Both the position numbers and the translations under genes were made by a program. Source: Methanosalsum natronophilum (GTDB taxonomy: Archaea > Halobacteriota > Methanosarcinia > Methanosarcinales > Methanosarcinaceae). From it: a DNA stretch of 64,000 nucleotides. Location of the stretch: assembly GCF_024808815.1 (NCBI RefSeq), contig NZ_JANUCS010000005.1, positions 51,656-115,655 on the forward strand, written 5' to 3'. The notes beneath the pieces were generated by a model. That model ran no database searches. It was not told the origin of the DNA and saw only the letters and a program-made list of their open reading frames with translations. Shown here piece by piece: positions 53,982 to 61,859 of this stretch (positions are counted from its first letter, which is position 1; the number at the start of each line of letters is the position of its first letter).

Positions 53982-54725
53982 TCACCCATACATAGGGAAC
54001 TCTTTTCTTGGTTTTTGATTTTCACTTGAGCTTACTTCTTCTGCGAGTCGTTGCATCTCAAGTTCTATTCTTTCTGCTTGTTCAAACAAACTATCTGTAT
54101 TAATAGATAGATCATATAGTTTGTTAAGAACCTCTATCACGGCTGCTGCCGCCCTTGGATCCGGGTTTTGTGTCTGAGTTCCACCCAACAAACTCATAGC
54201 AGGTATTTTTCTGAGCATGCATTCGGTCATAACACTACCGGATATTCCCGAAATAGTACCCATTTGAAATATCTCGACCTTATCTTTTAGTTTAGACAAC
54301 ATATCTTCATTGGTTGCTGCACCAAAAACCTTGGTATTTTCTTCCATTGTAGCGATTCCAGCAATAGATATAATTTGGCTTACATTGATAGATACTGCCC
54401 AATCGATCAGTTTTTTACCTACATCATAAGATACTGTAGGATTTATTGGTATATCAGATACTACTAAAACTATATTGTTTTCCACACTCTCATATATCCT
54501 TACGGGCAAGTTTATGCGTCCTTCATATAATACCGCAAGTGGTGGAAATAACCTTGAATCAATTGAGCCAATGTAATCCATTTCAAGAGAGTCGATCATG
54601 TGTTGACTTGCAATATTACCAACAAGTCCAATTCCTGGAAAACCTTCTATTAATATAGGTTCTTTTGACCGTATATCTTCAGTAATTATATTAACATCAT
54701 TTGTAAAATTAGTTTCTTGAGACAA
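53982..54725 (-). CDS. Proteasome-assembly-chaperone (PAC2) family protein
   Basis: 247 aa with EPILIEGFPGIGLVGNIASQ, MDYIGSIDSRLFPPLAV and ISGSVMTECMLRKIPAMSLL, all hallmarks of the PAC2/DUF75 family. Archaeal homologues may help 20S proteasome assembly. The C-terminal 50 residues are charged helix. The start is TTG 54725 behind GGGTGG. It is followed by DUF473 on the same strand. Confidence 0.9.
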   Translation of the reverse strand: MSQETNFTNDVNIITEDIRSKEPILIEGFPGIGLVGNIASQHMIDSLEMDYIGSIDSRLFPPLAVLYEGRINLPVRIYESVENNIVLVVSDIPINPTVSYDVGKKLIDWAVSINVSQIISIAGIATMEENTKVFGAATNEDMLSKLKDKVEIFQMGTISGISGSVMTECMLRKIPAMSLLGGTQTQNPDPRAAAAVIEVLNKLYDLSINTDSLFEQAERIELEMQRLAEEVSSSENQKPRKEFPMYG

Positions 54726-54799
54726 ATAACCACCCTTTCATTAATAGCCAGATTTTTTTAGTTGAACATACAAATACCAATCTATTTCATTGTTTGTTC

Positions 54800-54898
54800 T
54801 TAAGTACCCATACGTGCATCCATTGCTATTGAATTTATATTTGTTTGTGATTTATTTAAAGTTTCCTGATAAAATAATATCAGTTCATTTAAGCTCAT
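54800..54898 (-). CDS. Possible 32-aa small protein
   Basis: A minus-strand ORF MSLNELILFYQETLNKSQTN continues INSIAMDARMGT and lies in the 253-bp gap between divergent genes. AAAGGTT is spaced suitably before its ATG. It lacks any family that I recognise and could be chance. The rest of the gap is AT-rich promoter DNA. Confidence 0.3.
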   Translation of the reverse strand: MSLNELILFYQETLNKSQTNINSIAMDARMGT

Positions 54899-54978
54899 AG
54901 TAATAAACCTTTAAAGCTATAAACTGTATAGATTGACTATTAACTTTTATTATAAGGAATCTTCATGGAGTGTGAATT

Positions 54979-55575
54979 ATGAAAAAAGAAACCATATATT
55001 TTGAACAAGTAGGAGAAAGCAACACTGAAGATGTCATTAAAGCTTCATTAGATAGAGCAGAAGAACTTGGAACCAAGTATATTTTGGTGGCCAGTACTAC
55101 TGGTAAAACCGCATTAAAGTTAGCAAAAATGGCTGAAGAAAAAGGGTTGTTGCCTAATTTAAAAATCATTGCTGTAAGCCATCAGTACGGACTTCGTGAA
55201 GAAGGTAAGTGGGAAATGGATGACAGTAATATGAAACAACTTGAGAGTATGGGTGTAGTTGTAACTACCCAGTCGCATATGTTCTCAGGTATCGAGAGGG
55301 CAATCTCAAATAAAGTAGGTGGTTCTAGCAGAATTGATGTTATATCAGATACTTTGCGAACAATATTTGGAAAAGGATTCAAGGTAGCGGTTGAGATTGC
55401 TGTAATGGCAGCTGACTCTGGCCATATTCCAGTCTCCGAAAATCTTGAAATTATATCAATTGGTGGAACAAGAACAGGGGCAGATGTATCTGTAGTCATG
55501 AGACCGGCCCATGGAAAAGACTTTTTTAAGAATCAGGTTAGAGAAATTATTGCAATGCCAAGAGAAAAAGAGTAA
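54979..55575 (+). CDS. Pyruvate-kinase C-terminal-like domain protein
   Basis: 198 aa. The stretch ASLDRAEELGTKYILVASTT, GKTALKLAKMAEEKG and LKIIAVSHQYGLREEGKWEM resembles the alpha/beta domain found at the C-terminus of pyruvate kinases, here standing alone. The catalytic barrel is missing, so it is no kinase by itself. The second half (GFKVAVEIAVMAADSGHIP) has the family's ligand-pocket pattern. The gene converges with mtd and shares its terminator. Confidence 0.82.
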   Translation: MKKETIYFEQVGESNTEDVIKASLDRAEELGTKYILVASTTGKTALKLAKMAEEKGLLPNLKIIAVSHQYGLREEGKWEMDDSNMKQLESMGVVVTTQSHMFSGIERAISNKVGGSSRIDVISDTLRTIFGKGFKVAVEIAVMAADSGHIPVSENLEIISIGGTRTGADVSVVMRPAHGKDFFKNQVREIIAMPREKE

Positions 55576-55578
55576 ATT

Positions 55579-55602
55579 GTAAGTGCTTATATTAGCACTT
55601 AC
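55579..55602. terminator. Bidirectional hairpin terminator overlapping mtd stop
   Basis: GTAAGTGCT and AGCACTTAC form a perfect nine-base stem with a six-base loop between convergent genes. It covers the mtd stop codon (55599-55601). The plus side is followed by a T run (55607-55612). Confidence 0.75.
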
Positions 55603-56435
55603 TGTGGTTTTTCATAGAGTTTGGTTTTTGATAAGACTTTTCCTTTCTTAGAGTGAGGTGTTCTTATTACACTATCGCTTGCTTTCTCTATCTCCCTTGC
55701 TTCAATTGCAAGATCTGCAGCTGCACGTATCATTTCGTGACCTGTTGCAGTAGTTAATGCAACTTGTTCAATTTCTTTCATCATAAAGCAAGCAGGGAAG
55801 TTTATTTGAGCCACTTTTTCTGCCATGAACAGGGATGCTAGAGCTTTTGCTTTTGCATAAGGGTTCGTGAATTCTGCTCTTTCAACACAAACTTCAGGTT
55901 TTCCTAGAATATGTGGAAGTTCCAGTTCTGAGCCAGATTTTCCGCTATCTACTTGTTCCGCAACATTATCAAGTTCCTCTTGTATCAACCTAACAACACC
56001 ACATGTAGAAAGTACTTTCATCACATCAGCGTTAAATGATGCCATCTCTGAAGAGTCAAGGAACTCGGTCTTAGCACCTATTAAAGGATCTACTTTTAGT
56101 ATAATGTAGCCAAAGCCAGCATCTTCTAAAGCTTGTCTATCTTCCTTTTTGGTTGGACCGTCTGATATAACAATGCAGGGTACATCTTTCCAAATTTCTC
56201 TTGCAGCCGTTGGTCCAGGTGCACTAGCATTTGGACTGATTAACACATAGAAATCTGCATCCCACTCCATGTCTTTGAACTGTGAAGTATCGCCAGCTTC
56301 GTCTTTACCCATTTTCGGTCCAGTTCCAAAGACACGTATACTTATATTTTCTCTTGCTGCAATTTCGTCCTGTACTAATTCAATAACTTGACTGATACCC
56401 AAGTTACCTAATTTGATAAATCCAATTTTTGCCAT
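55599..56435 (-). CDS. mtd: F420-dependent methylene-tetrahydromethanopterin dehydrogenase
   Basis: 278 aa. It oxidises or reduces methylene-H4MPT/methenyl-H4MPT with F420, a central C1 step in methanogenesis. Diagnostic sequence: MAKIGFIKLGNLGISQVIEL, RVFGTGPKMGKDEA, YVLISPNASAPGPTAAREIW and PCIVISDGPTKK. It provides the electron link to F420, whose glutamyl tail is made by CofE here. A TATA-like CATATATG lies at 56467-56474 about 32-39 bp before the start, implying a very short leader. Confidence 0.97.
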   Translation of the reverse strand: MAKIGFIKLGNLGISQVIELVQDEIAARENISIRVFGTGPKMGKDEAGDTSQFKDMEWDADFYVLISPNASAPGPTAAREIWKDVPCIVISDGPTKKEDRQALEDAGFGYIILKVDPLIGAKTEFLDSSEMASFNADVMKVLSTCGVVRLIQEELDNVAEQVDSGKSGSELELPHILGKPEVCVERAEFTNPYAKAKALASLFMAEKVAQINFPACFMMKEIEQVALTTATGHEMIRAAADLAIEAREIEKASDSVIRTPHSKKGKVLSKTKLYEKPQ

Positions 56436-56760
56436 AATTAATCACATAACCCAATTATCTGATTCACATATATGCTTTTTGGAAATGTTGCTTATCAAGC
56501 TGACTTTGATTTTACATACCAAAACACACATACTTCAGACGTAAAAAATATATAACTGCAAAATATATCACAATTTAGTAACTCTTGGAGACATTATTTG
56601 AAAAACTTAAACGTGCTAATATAAGTCATTGTTAATCAAATGTCTACTTAATCAGGCGAAAAGGTTAAAAGTAATGTTGCCTATTGTTGCGACAAACCCA
56701 GAGAATCTTAATCTGATCATTATTACCAATTAGCATTTTCTAACATTCAGGTTTGATCGA
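56436..56760. other. Intergenic region between mtd and serB (no gene found)
   Basis: 325 bp with no supported gene. It contains the putative mtd TATA box (56467-56474, minus) and an AAATATATAA tract (56546-56555) that could serve serB with a leader of nearly 200 nt. A 19-codon ATG ORF near 56673 lacks a ribosome site and was not called. The GC content rises around 56655-56710, so a small RNA is possible. Confidence 0.4.
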
Positions 56761-57453
56761 GTGAATTACACTAATCAGTCTACAGATATACTAGCTAAAT
56801 TAATTGTTTTTGATATGGACAGTACTCTTATAGACGCTGAAACCATTGATGAGCTTGCGAGTGTAGCTGGTGTGATGGAAGAAGTATCTGAAATCACAAA
56901 AAAAGCTATGGAGGGCAAGATAGATTATGCTGATGCATTGGTAGAAAGAGTCAAGTTACTAGAAGGACTCAATCTAAATGATGCTAAAAAAGCTATCAAG
57001 CAGATGCAACTGATGAAAGGTGCTCAGGATCTTATACGTCACGTTAAATCAGCGGGATACATTACAGCAATGATATCAGGTGGTTTCATGATAGCCGCTG
57101 AAGATATTGGAGAACGGCTTGGCATAGATTACGTTTTTGCTAATGAACTCATTGTAAAAAACGGAACTCTTACAGGTTCTGTTGAAGGGCCACTTACAGC
57201 AAAAGACTCAAAGGAAAAAATACTGGAAATAATAGCTTATGAAAACAACTTAGCTCCCGAAGATTGTGTTGTTGTTGGTGACGGAGCCAATGATATATGT
57301 ATTTTCAAAAGAGCAAAATATGCTATTGCTTTCAACCCAAAACCAATACTTCGCCCCTATGCAGACGTAGTAATCACTAAAAAAGATTTAAGAGGTATCA
57401 TTCCTATCATCAAAGCAATTGATGAGGGAATGGAACTTAGGATCGTGCATTAG
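56761..57453 (+). CDS. serB: Phosphoserine phosphatase
   Basis: 230 aa HAD-family enzyme. Motif I is IVFDMDSTLID (Asp18 and Asp20), motif II is MISGGF, and motif III/IV is VVVGDGANDI. It makes serine from phosphoserine. SerB competes with SepRS for phosphoserine only loosely, but both genes lie close here. The start is GTG 56761 with a weak AGGT site; the first ten residues are not conserved. Confidence 0.93.
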   Translation: MNYTNQSTDILAKLIVFDMDSTLIDAETIDELASVAGVMEEVSEITKKAMEGKIDYADALVERVKLLEGLNLNDAKKAIKQMQLMKGAQDLIRHVKSAGYITAMISGGFMIAAEDIGERLGIDYVFANELIVKNGTLTGSVEGPLTAKDSKEKILEIIAYENNLAPEDCVVVGDGANDICIFKRAKYAIAFNPKPILRPYADVVITKKDLRGIIPIIKAIDEGMELRIVH

Positions 57454-57466
57454 AAATGCATGAATG

Positions 57467-57484
57467 CCAGCAATTTATTGCTGG
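57467..57484. promoter_or_regulatory. Stem-loop between serB and coiled-coil gene
   Basis: CCAGCAATTTATTGCTGG is a perfect palindrome lying between the serB stop codon and the GGAGG of the next gene. It has no T run after it, so it may be a processing or partial-termination signal. Confidence 0.55.
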
Positions 57485-57504
57485 ACAAGGAGGTTAAATA
57501 AGAT

Positions 57505-58362
57505 ATGTTAAAGGAATTGAACGATAAGAGAAAAGAATTAAAAGAATTATCAGAAGAATATAAAGAAAAAAGAAATGACCTGAATACAAAAGCTAGTGAA
57601 CTCGCAGCTAAGAGGAATGAACTGAACAAGAAAACAAAAGACCTAATAAATGAAGCTCAAGAGTACAAGAAATTACGTGATGAGCACAATGAAAACGTTC
57701 AGATCAATAAAACCAAACGTGACGAGATTAACGCAAAGGCAAATGAGCTGTTCGCGAAAGTAGACTCTATTCGAAGTGAAAACAATATTGGTGGTCCTTC
57801 GATGAAAGAGATTAGACGCGATATTGACAGGTTAGAGTTCGCACAGCAAACTGAGGTCCTAACTCCAAATAAAGAACGAGAGATTGTTAACAAGATCACC
57901 GAGCTTCAGAAACTTTACATCGAGAAAAAAGAACAACTTGAGAACAATAGTGAACTGAAAGAACTTTTAACTCAAGCACAGGCTATTAGAGATGAAGCTT
58001 CAGAGTATCATACTAAATTAACAGAACACGCCCAAAAAGCTCAAGAGTATCATGACAAGATGATTTCAACCTTTAAAGAAGCAGATAAAATAAGAGCAGA
58101 ATCCGATTCAGCACACCGAGAATTCGTTAAGTTCCAGGAAACTGCTGATGAACAGCACAAGAAGTTCATCAATGCTCAAAAGGAAATCCGTGAGATTGAA
58201 AAAGAAGTTCGAAAACTTAAGAAATCTGATGATGTTGTAAAGAAAGAAGCTTCCAAGGAAGATATCAGAAGAGATGCAGAAGATATATTCCACAAGTTCA
58301 AGGAAGGAGAAAAACTTACAACTGAAAACTTGATGCTACTTCAAAAAGCGGGTATGTTATAA
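57505..58362 (+). CDS. Long archaeal coiled-coil protein (COG1340-like)
   Basis: 285 aa, almost entirely charged heptad-like helix (for example KRKELKELSEEYKEKRNDL). Near residues 95-115 MKEIRRDIDRLEFAQQTE followed by TPNKEREIVNKITEL breaks the coiled coil, a pattern seen in archaeal COG1340 proteins adjacent to serB. The C-terminal 30 residues (FHKFKEGEKLTTENLMLLQK) form a small separate unit, also typical. Function is unknown. SD GGAGG precedes ATG 57505. Confidence 0.88.
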   Translation: MLKELNDKRKELKELSEEYKEKRNDLNTKASELAAKRNELNKKTKDLINEAQEYKKLRDEHNENVQINKTKRDEINAKANELFAKVDSIRSENNIGGPSMKEIRRDIDRLEFAQQTEVLTPNKEREIVNKITELQKLYIEKKEQLENNSELKELLTQAQAIRDEASEYHTKLTEHAQKAQEYHDKMISTFKEADKIRAESDSAHREFVKFQETADEQHKKFINAQKEIREIEKEVRKLKKSDDVVKKEASKEDIRRDAEDIFHKFKEGEKLTTENLMLLQKAGML

Positions 58363-58458
58363 ATATAGATCATAACATAATACAATTAAATCCAAATGTG
58401 AGCAGATTATCGGTATACAATTATCAGACCGTTAATCTCCTCAATATTAATTCTACAT

Positions 58459-59613
58459 CTATTTTTTAGGCGTTAGAATACCTAGATAATTTTCTCTAAA
58501 CTCAGTATTGCGCATATGACATGAGCTCGTCTTTGAAGCAAATGTTTTATCATTCCTCATCTGTTTCCATATCTTGTCCAAGGTTTTATCATGGATATTC
58601 CCAAATGAATATGGAATGCATGCACATGGAAATACTTCTCCTTCAGGAGTTACATGAATCCATTTACGGCCAGCAAAACACCCAGTTGACTTCATTGCAT
58701 GTGGTATGGAGAATACTCTAGGTCCTTCTTTCCAGCGTACTCTTTCAAGAAACTCATCCAACTTATCGTGATCCTTATCACTGAGTATACTATCCATTCG
58801 GTCTTCCCATCTACCAGTTGGCACTATTTCATAAAAAGAGAGTTCATGTACACCCATACTATCGGCCAAGTCGTAGAAATCATCAAGTTCATCAATGTTA
58901 TTAGATGATAATACAACATAAATGTTGACAAGTAGTCCTGCATCTAAAGAATTATTTATTGCAGAGATTGCTTCTTCATAAACTCCATCTCTGCCTCGCA
59001 TCTGGTCATGTTTAGCAGGCTGAGCACTGTCCAAACTAACATTTACGGCATATAGGCCAGCATTTTTTAATTTTAATGCTTTATCTTTATTTAAGCCTGT
59101 ACCAGAAGTAAATATAGTAGGTATTGCCCTATTATGATCTACATGTGAAATTAGAGATTCAAGACCATCATACACTAAGGGTTCCCCGCCATCAAAAATT
59201 ATTAGTGTTGTCCCCATTTTAATTACTTGGTTTATAACATCAATTATCATATCAGGAGTCAGGGACTTCTTATTCTTCGTATCAGGTAAGGCACAATGCA
59301 CACAACTGTTCGGGCAATCTTCAGTAATTGATATGGTTACCTGTTCTGGAACCATTTTTCCACGCATTGAACTTGTTTGACTTGAAACTAATCTACTAAA
59401 CGCTGTGCTCGGGATCGGTGGCATCCATGTAGAAAATATCAAGTGTTCATCTTCAACTTTGGCCGGTTTAACGTTATCAAAGATATCTAACATTTCGCTT
59501 ATTACCGGTTTCATAAGAGATGAACCAATTCCTTTGGTCTTAATTTTTACCAGTCCATCATGAATTTCTGCATAAACTTTGAAAAGTGGGCTTTTATACA
59601 AATAATATTTCAT
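58459..59613 (-). CDS. Radical SAM protein with SPASM-like C-terminal cluster region
   Basis: 384 aa. The SAM cluster is CPNSCVHC (Cys100, 104, 107), and the SAM-binding GGEP lies in IIFDGGEPLVYDG. The C-terminus has CFAGRKWIHVTPEGEVFPCA and a last Cys, the SPASM-type auxiliary cluster. An N-terminal domain of about 90 residues precedes it. Relatives include AhbC/D-type heme enzymes and peptide modifiers; the substrate here cannot be assigned. It is the last gene of a run tgtA, ubiA-like, reductase, radical SAM on the minus strand. Confidence 0.85.
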   Translation of the reverse strand: MKYYLYKSPLFKVYAEIHDGLVKIKTKGIGSSLMKPVISEMLDIFDNVKPAKVEDEHLIFSTWMPPIPSTAFSRLVSSQTSSMRGKMVPEQVTISITEDCPNSCVHCALPDTKNKKSLTPDMIIDVINQVIKMGTTLIIFDGGEPLVYDGLESLISHVDHNRAIPTIFTSGTGLNKDKALKLKNAGLYAVNVSLDSAQPAKHDQMRGRDGVYEEAISAINNSLDAGLLVNIYVVLSSNNIDELDDFYDLADSMGVHELSFYEIVPTGRWEDRMDSILSDKDHDKLDEFLERVRWKEGPRVFSIPHAMKSTGCFAGRKWIHVTPEGEVFPCACIPYSFGNIHDKTLDKIWKQMRNDKTFASKTSSCHMRNTEFRENYLGILTPKK

Positions 59614-59651
59614 CTAAACACCAATCCAATAGATATAAAAAAATAAAATGG

Positions 59652-60821
59652 TTATTTATTTCTTAGTATAGCCAGCATAGAAAGCATTGATCTGGGATTG
59701 TTCTTTAACATAATACGTGCCATTTTGATACCTTTTTGTACCGGTGTACCTGCAATTGATGAAATGTCTTCATCAATAAACGTTTCCATGAGGTTATCAA
59801 TCTCTTTATCACTCATTTTTCGAAGAGTTTCAAGAGCAACTCTACCCAAATAATATTCATACCTGAACTCATCGTTCCACATTTTTTTGTATTTTGATAA
59901 GAAGCCAGTCGATGTATCATTTCTAAGAATGGATTCTGCAGCAACATCTCCACATATCTGGCCGGCACGCATACCATAACCAATACCTGATTGACCCGCA
60001 GAACCCCCTGTTACCAAGACCCCATCACTCACTATTTGTGAAGGGATAGTAGCTATTGGGTCACCACCTACCTTTTTCTCACCAATAGTCATCGAATCTA
60101 GTCCTTTTTCCTTTTTGAACTTAGTGATCCAATTCTCAAAGAAAGATGAAACATCATCTCCATTTCTTCTAACATATACTCCAAGTGTAGCTTTATCACC
60201 ACCACATGGTGAGTATGTTGACTTCCAGCCTGGAGCTATGCTTCCTACATGATACTCAAAATAATCATTTTCACCAATATTATTAGCAGTGACTTCAGCT
60301 TCCATTGCCCATGCGATATCATCTGGGTATTTTACAGGATTGAGACCTAGCAGACTAGCAAGTTTTGAGTTGATTCCATCTGATACAATTACTAGTTTGC
60401 TTGTAATAGGTCCAATTGATGTACTTACTGTAAAACGTCCATTAGAACGTATCACATTATATGCCTCTACACTCATCCTAATATCTACACCTTCATCCTT
60501 GATCCTTTGGGCATAAAGAATATCAAATTTTGATCGATCAATAAAATATCCAGGTGATTCTACAACAACATATTTTCCTGATGGTGCAAAGATTTTAGCA
60601 CCTTTTAGTCTATGGATTATGTATGAATCATCAATTTCTTCACCCGCTACATCCATCATTGCTTTAAAAAAAGTATTTGAGGGATGTGATGGATTTCCAG
60701 GTTCATCTTTTTTATCGATGAGTATCACTTTCAATCCTTTTCTTGCAATGTTCCTTGCAGCCATTAGACCTGCTGGCGAAAATCCTATCACAAGAACATC
60801 AGTATTCTCTTTTGATTTCAT
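59652..60821 (-). CDS. Geranylgeranyl-reductase-family flavoprotein
   Basis: 389 aa. N-terminal FAD site VLVIGFSPAGLMAARNIARK has a GxSPAG variant of the usual GAGPAG. The central part (APGWKSTYSPCGGDKATLGV) and DGVLVTGGSAGQSGIGYGMR match the family. These enzymes saturate isoprenoid chains, in archaeol lipids or in quinone-like cofactors. It lies 36 bp after the prenyltransferase gene and 38 bp before the radical SAM gene. Methanosarcina have several paralogues, so the substrate remains open. Confidence 0.85.
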   Translation of the reverse strand: MKSKENTDVLVIGFSPAGLMAARNIARKGLKVILIDKKDEPGNPSHPSNTFFKAMMDVAGEEIDDSYIIHRLKGAKIFAPSGKYVVVESPGYFIDRSKFDILYAQRIKDEGVDIRMSVEAYNVIRSNGRFTVSTSIGPITSKLVIVSDGINSKLASLLGLNPVKYPDDIAWAMEAEVTANNIGENDYFEYHVGSIAPGWKSTYSPCGGDKATLGVYVRRNGDDVSSFFENWITKFKKEKGLDSMTIGEKKVGGDPIATIPSQIVSDGVLVTGGSAGQSGIGYGMRAGQICGDVAAESILRNDTSTGFLSKYKKMWNDEFRYEYYLGRVALETLRKMSDKEIDNLMETFIDEDISSIAGTPVQKGIKMARIMLKNNPRSMLSMLAILRNK

Positions 60822-60857
60822 TTATATCAAGTACATCCCATAACTTCAATTATCAGA

Positions 60858-61799
60858 TCACCATAAAAGTCCAGTATAGCTTGCTATTGTTAACGATAAT
60901 ACAACATCGATTATGAGGGAAGCAAACATAGCACCCCTATAACGTGCACCTTGAATGAAAAGTTGGCTACCACGGTCAGGAATTGGGTTTTTGACAAAGT
61001 CCAATGCTTGTGCCAATATCCATATACCGCCTATAATGGCTCCTGCAAAAAACACTGGACCTAGTGAAGCAGTCCAGCCTATAAGCAGAGATGCGATTAC
61101 TCCCACTGTCCAAAACACACTTACTAATTTTGATGTGAATGGAATACCATATGTCACAGGTAATGTAGGTGCATTATTAGCTCTATCACCTTCTACATCA
61201 CGTGATACACCTGATAAAGTAAAACCCCAATCAGTAACACACATCATTATCCCAAAGAAAATTGCAGGCAGTGGTAGAATCGTATCAGAAGTGCCTTTTA
61301 AAATACCAGCTGGGTCGAATGCCAGCCAGATCCCAATAGGTACTAACCCGTAGGAAATACCTACCGGAACAAAACTTAATGGAGTGGTTCTTTTAACTAT
61401 TTTAGAATAGATACTTATTGTCAGTACTGCAATTAATAATACAACAAATGATTCTGGATTCAAGTAAAATGCTGCCACTGAAGCAACTACGAAAAGGAGA
61501 AAAGAGTATTTTAAACCCTGTTCCCTTGTTATTCTTGAAGATGGGAGGGGTCTATTCGGTAAATTAGCTTTATCAATATCAATATCACAACAATCGTTAT
61601 AGACATAAGAGCTGGTTATTGCAGCATATCCTCCGATTATAGCAATAATAAAAGGAACCAATTCAGGAAAGGATTGAATAGCTGTATAAGATGCAAGTAA
61701 AGCACTTGCTGCCGGGAGTGCAATATTCATATCAGCAATCTCAGGCCTTAACATGTCTAAATATGGATTTCTGGGTTTAGAGTCTTTTGAAGATACCAC
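60858..61799 (-). CDS. UbiA-family prenyltransferase
   Basis: 313 aa with eight or nine spans. First Asp-rich motif is YNDCCDIDIDKANLPNRPLP; second is GVSRDVEGDRANNAPTLPV. UbiA enzymes join polyprenyl groups to acceptors such as geranylgeranylglyceryl phosphate, quinone precursors or phenazines. Start is GTG 61799 behind GGTGG. Its neighbours are a reductase and a radical SAM protein, so it may be part of a membrane-cofactor pathway (methanophenazine is a candidate) or lipid synthesis. Confidence 0.87.
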   Translation of the reverse strand: MVSSKDSKPRNPYLDMLRPEIADMNIALPAASALLASYTAIQSFPELVPFIIAIIGGYAAITSSYVYNDCCDIDIDKANLPNRPLPSSRITREQGLKYSFLLFVVASVAAFYLNPESFVVLLIAVLTISIYSKIVKRTTPLSFVPVGISYGLVPIGIWLAFDPAGILKGTSDTILPLPAIFFGIMMCVTDWGFTLSGVSRDVEGDRANNAPTLPVTYGIPFTSKLVSVFWTVGVIASLLIGWTASLGPVFFAGAIIGGIWILAQALDFVKNPIPDRGSQLFIQGARYRGAMFASLIIDVVLSLTIASYTGLLW

Positions 61800-61859
61800 T
61801 TATACCACCGATATAAACCCTAGATTTCAGTATTATATATTAGTCTTGTTATAGTTCCA

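Noticed and set aside
56673..56732. 19-codon ORF between mtd and serB
   Set aside because: It is very short, lacks a ribosome site and overlaps a probable leader region.
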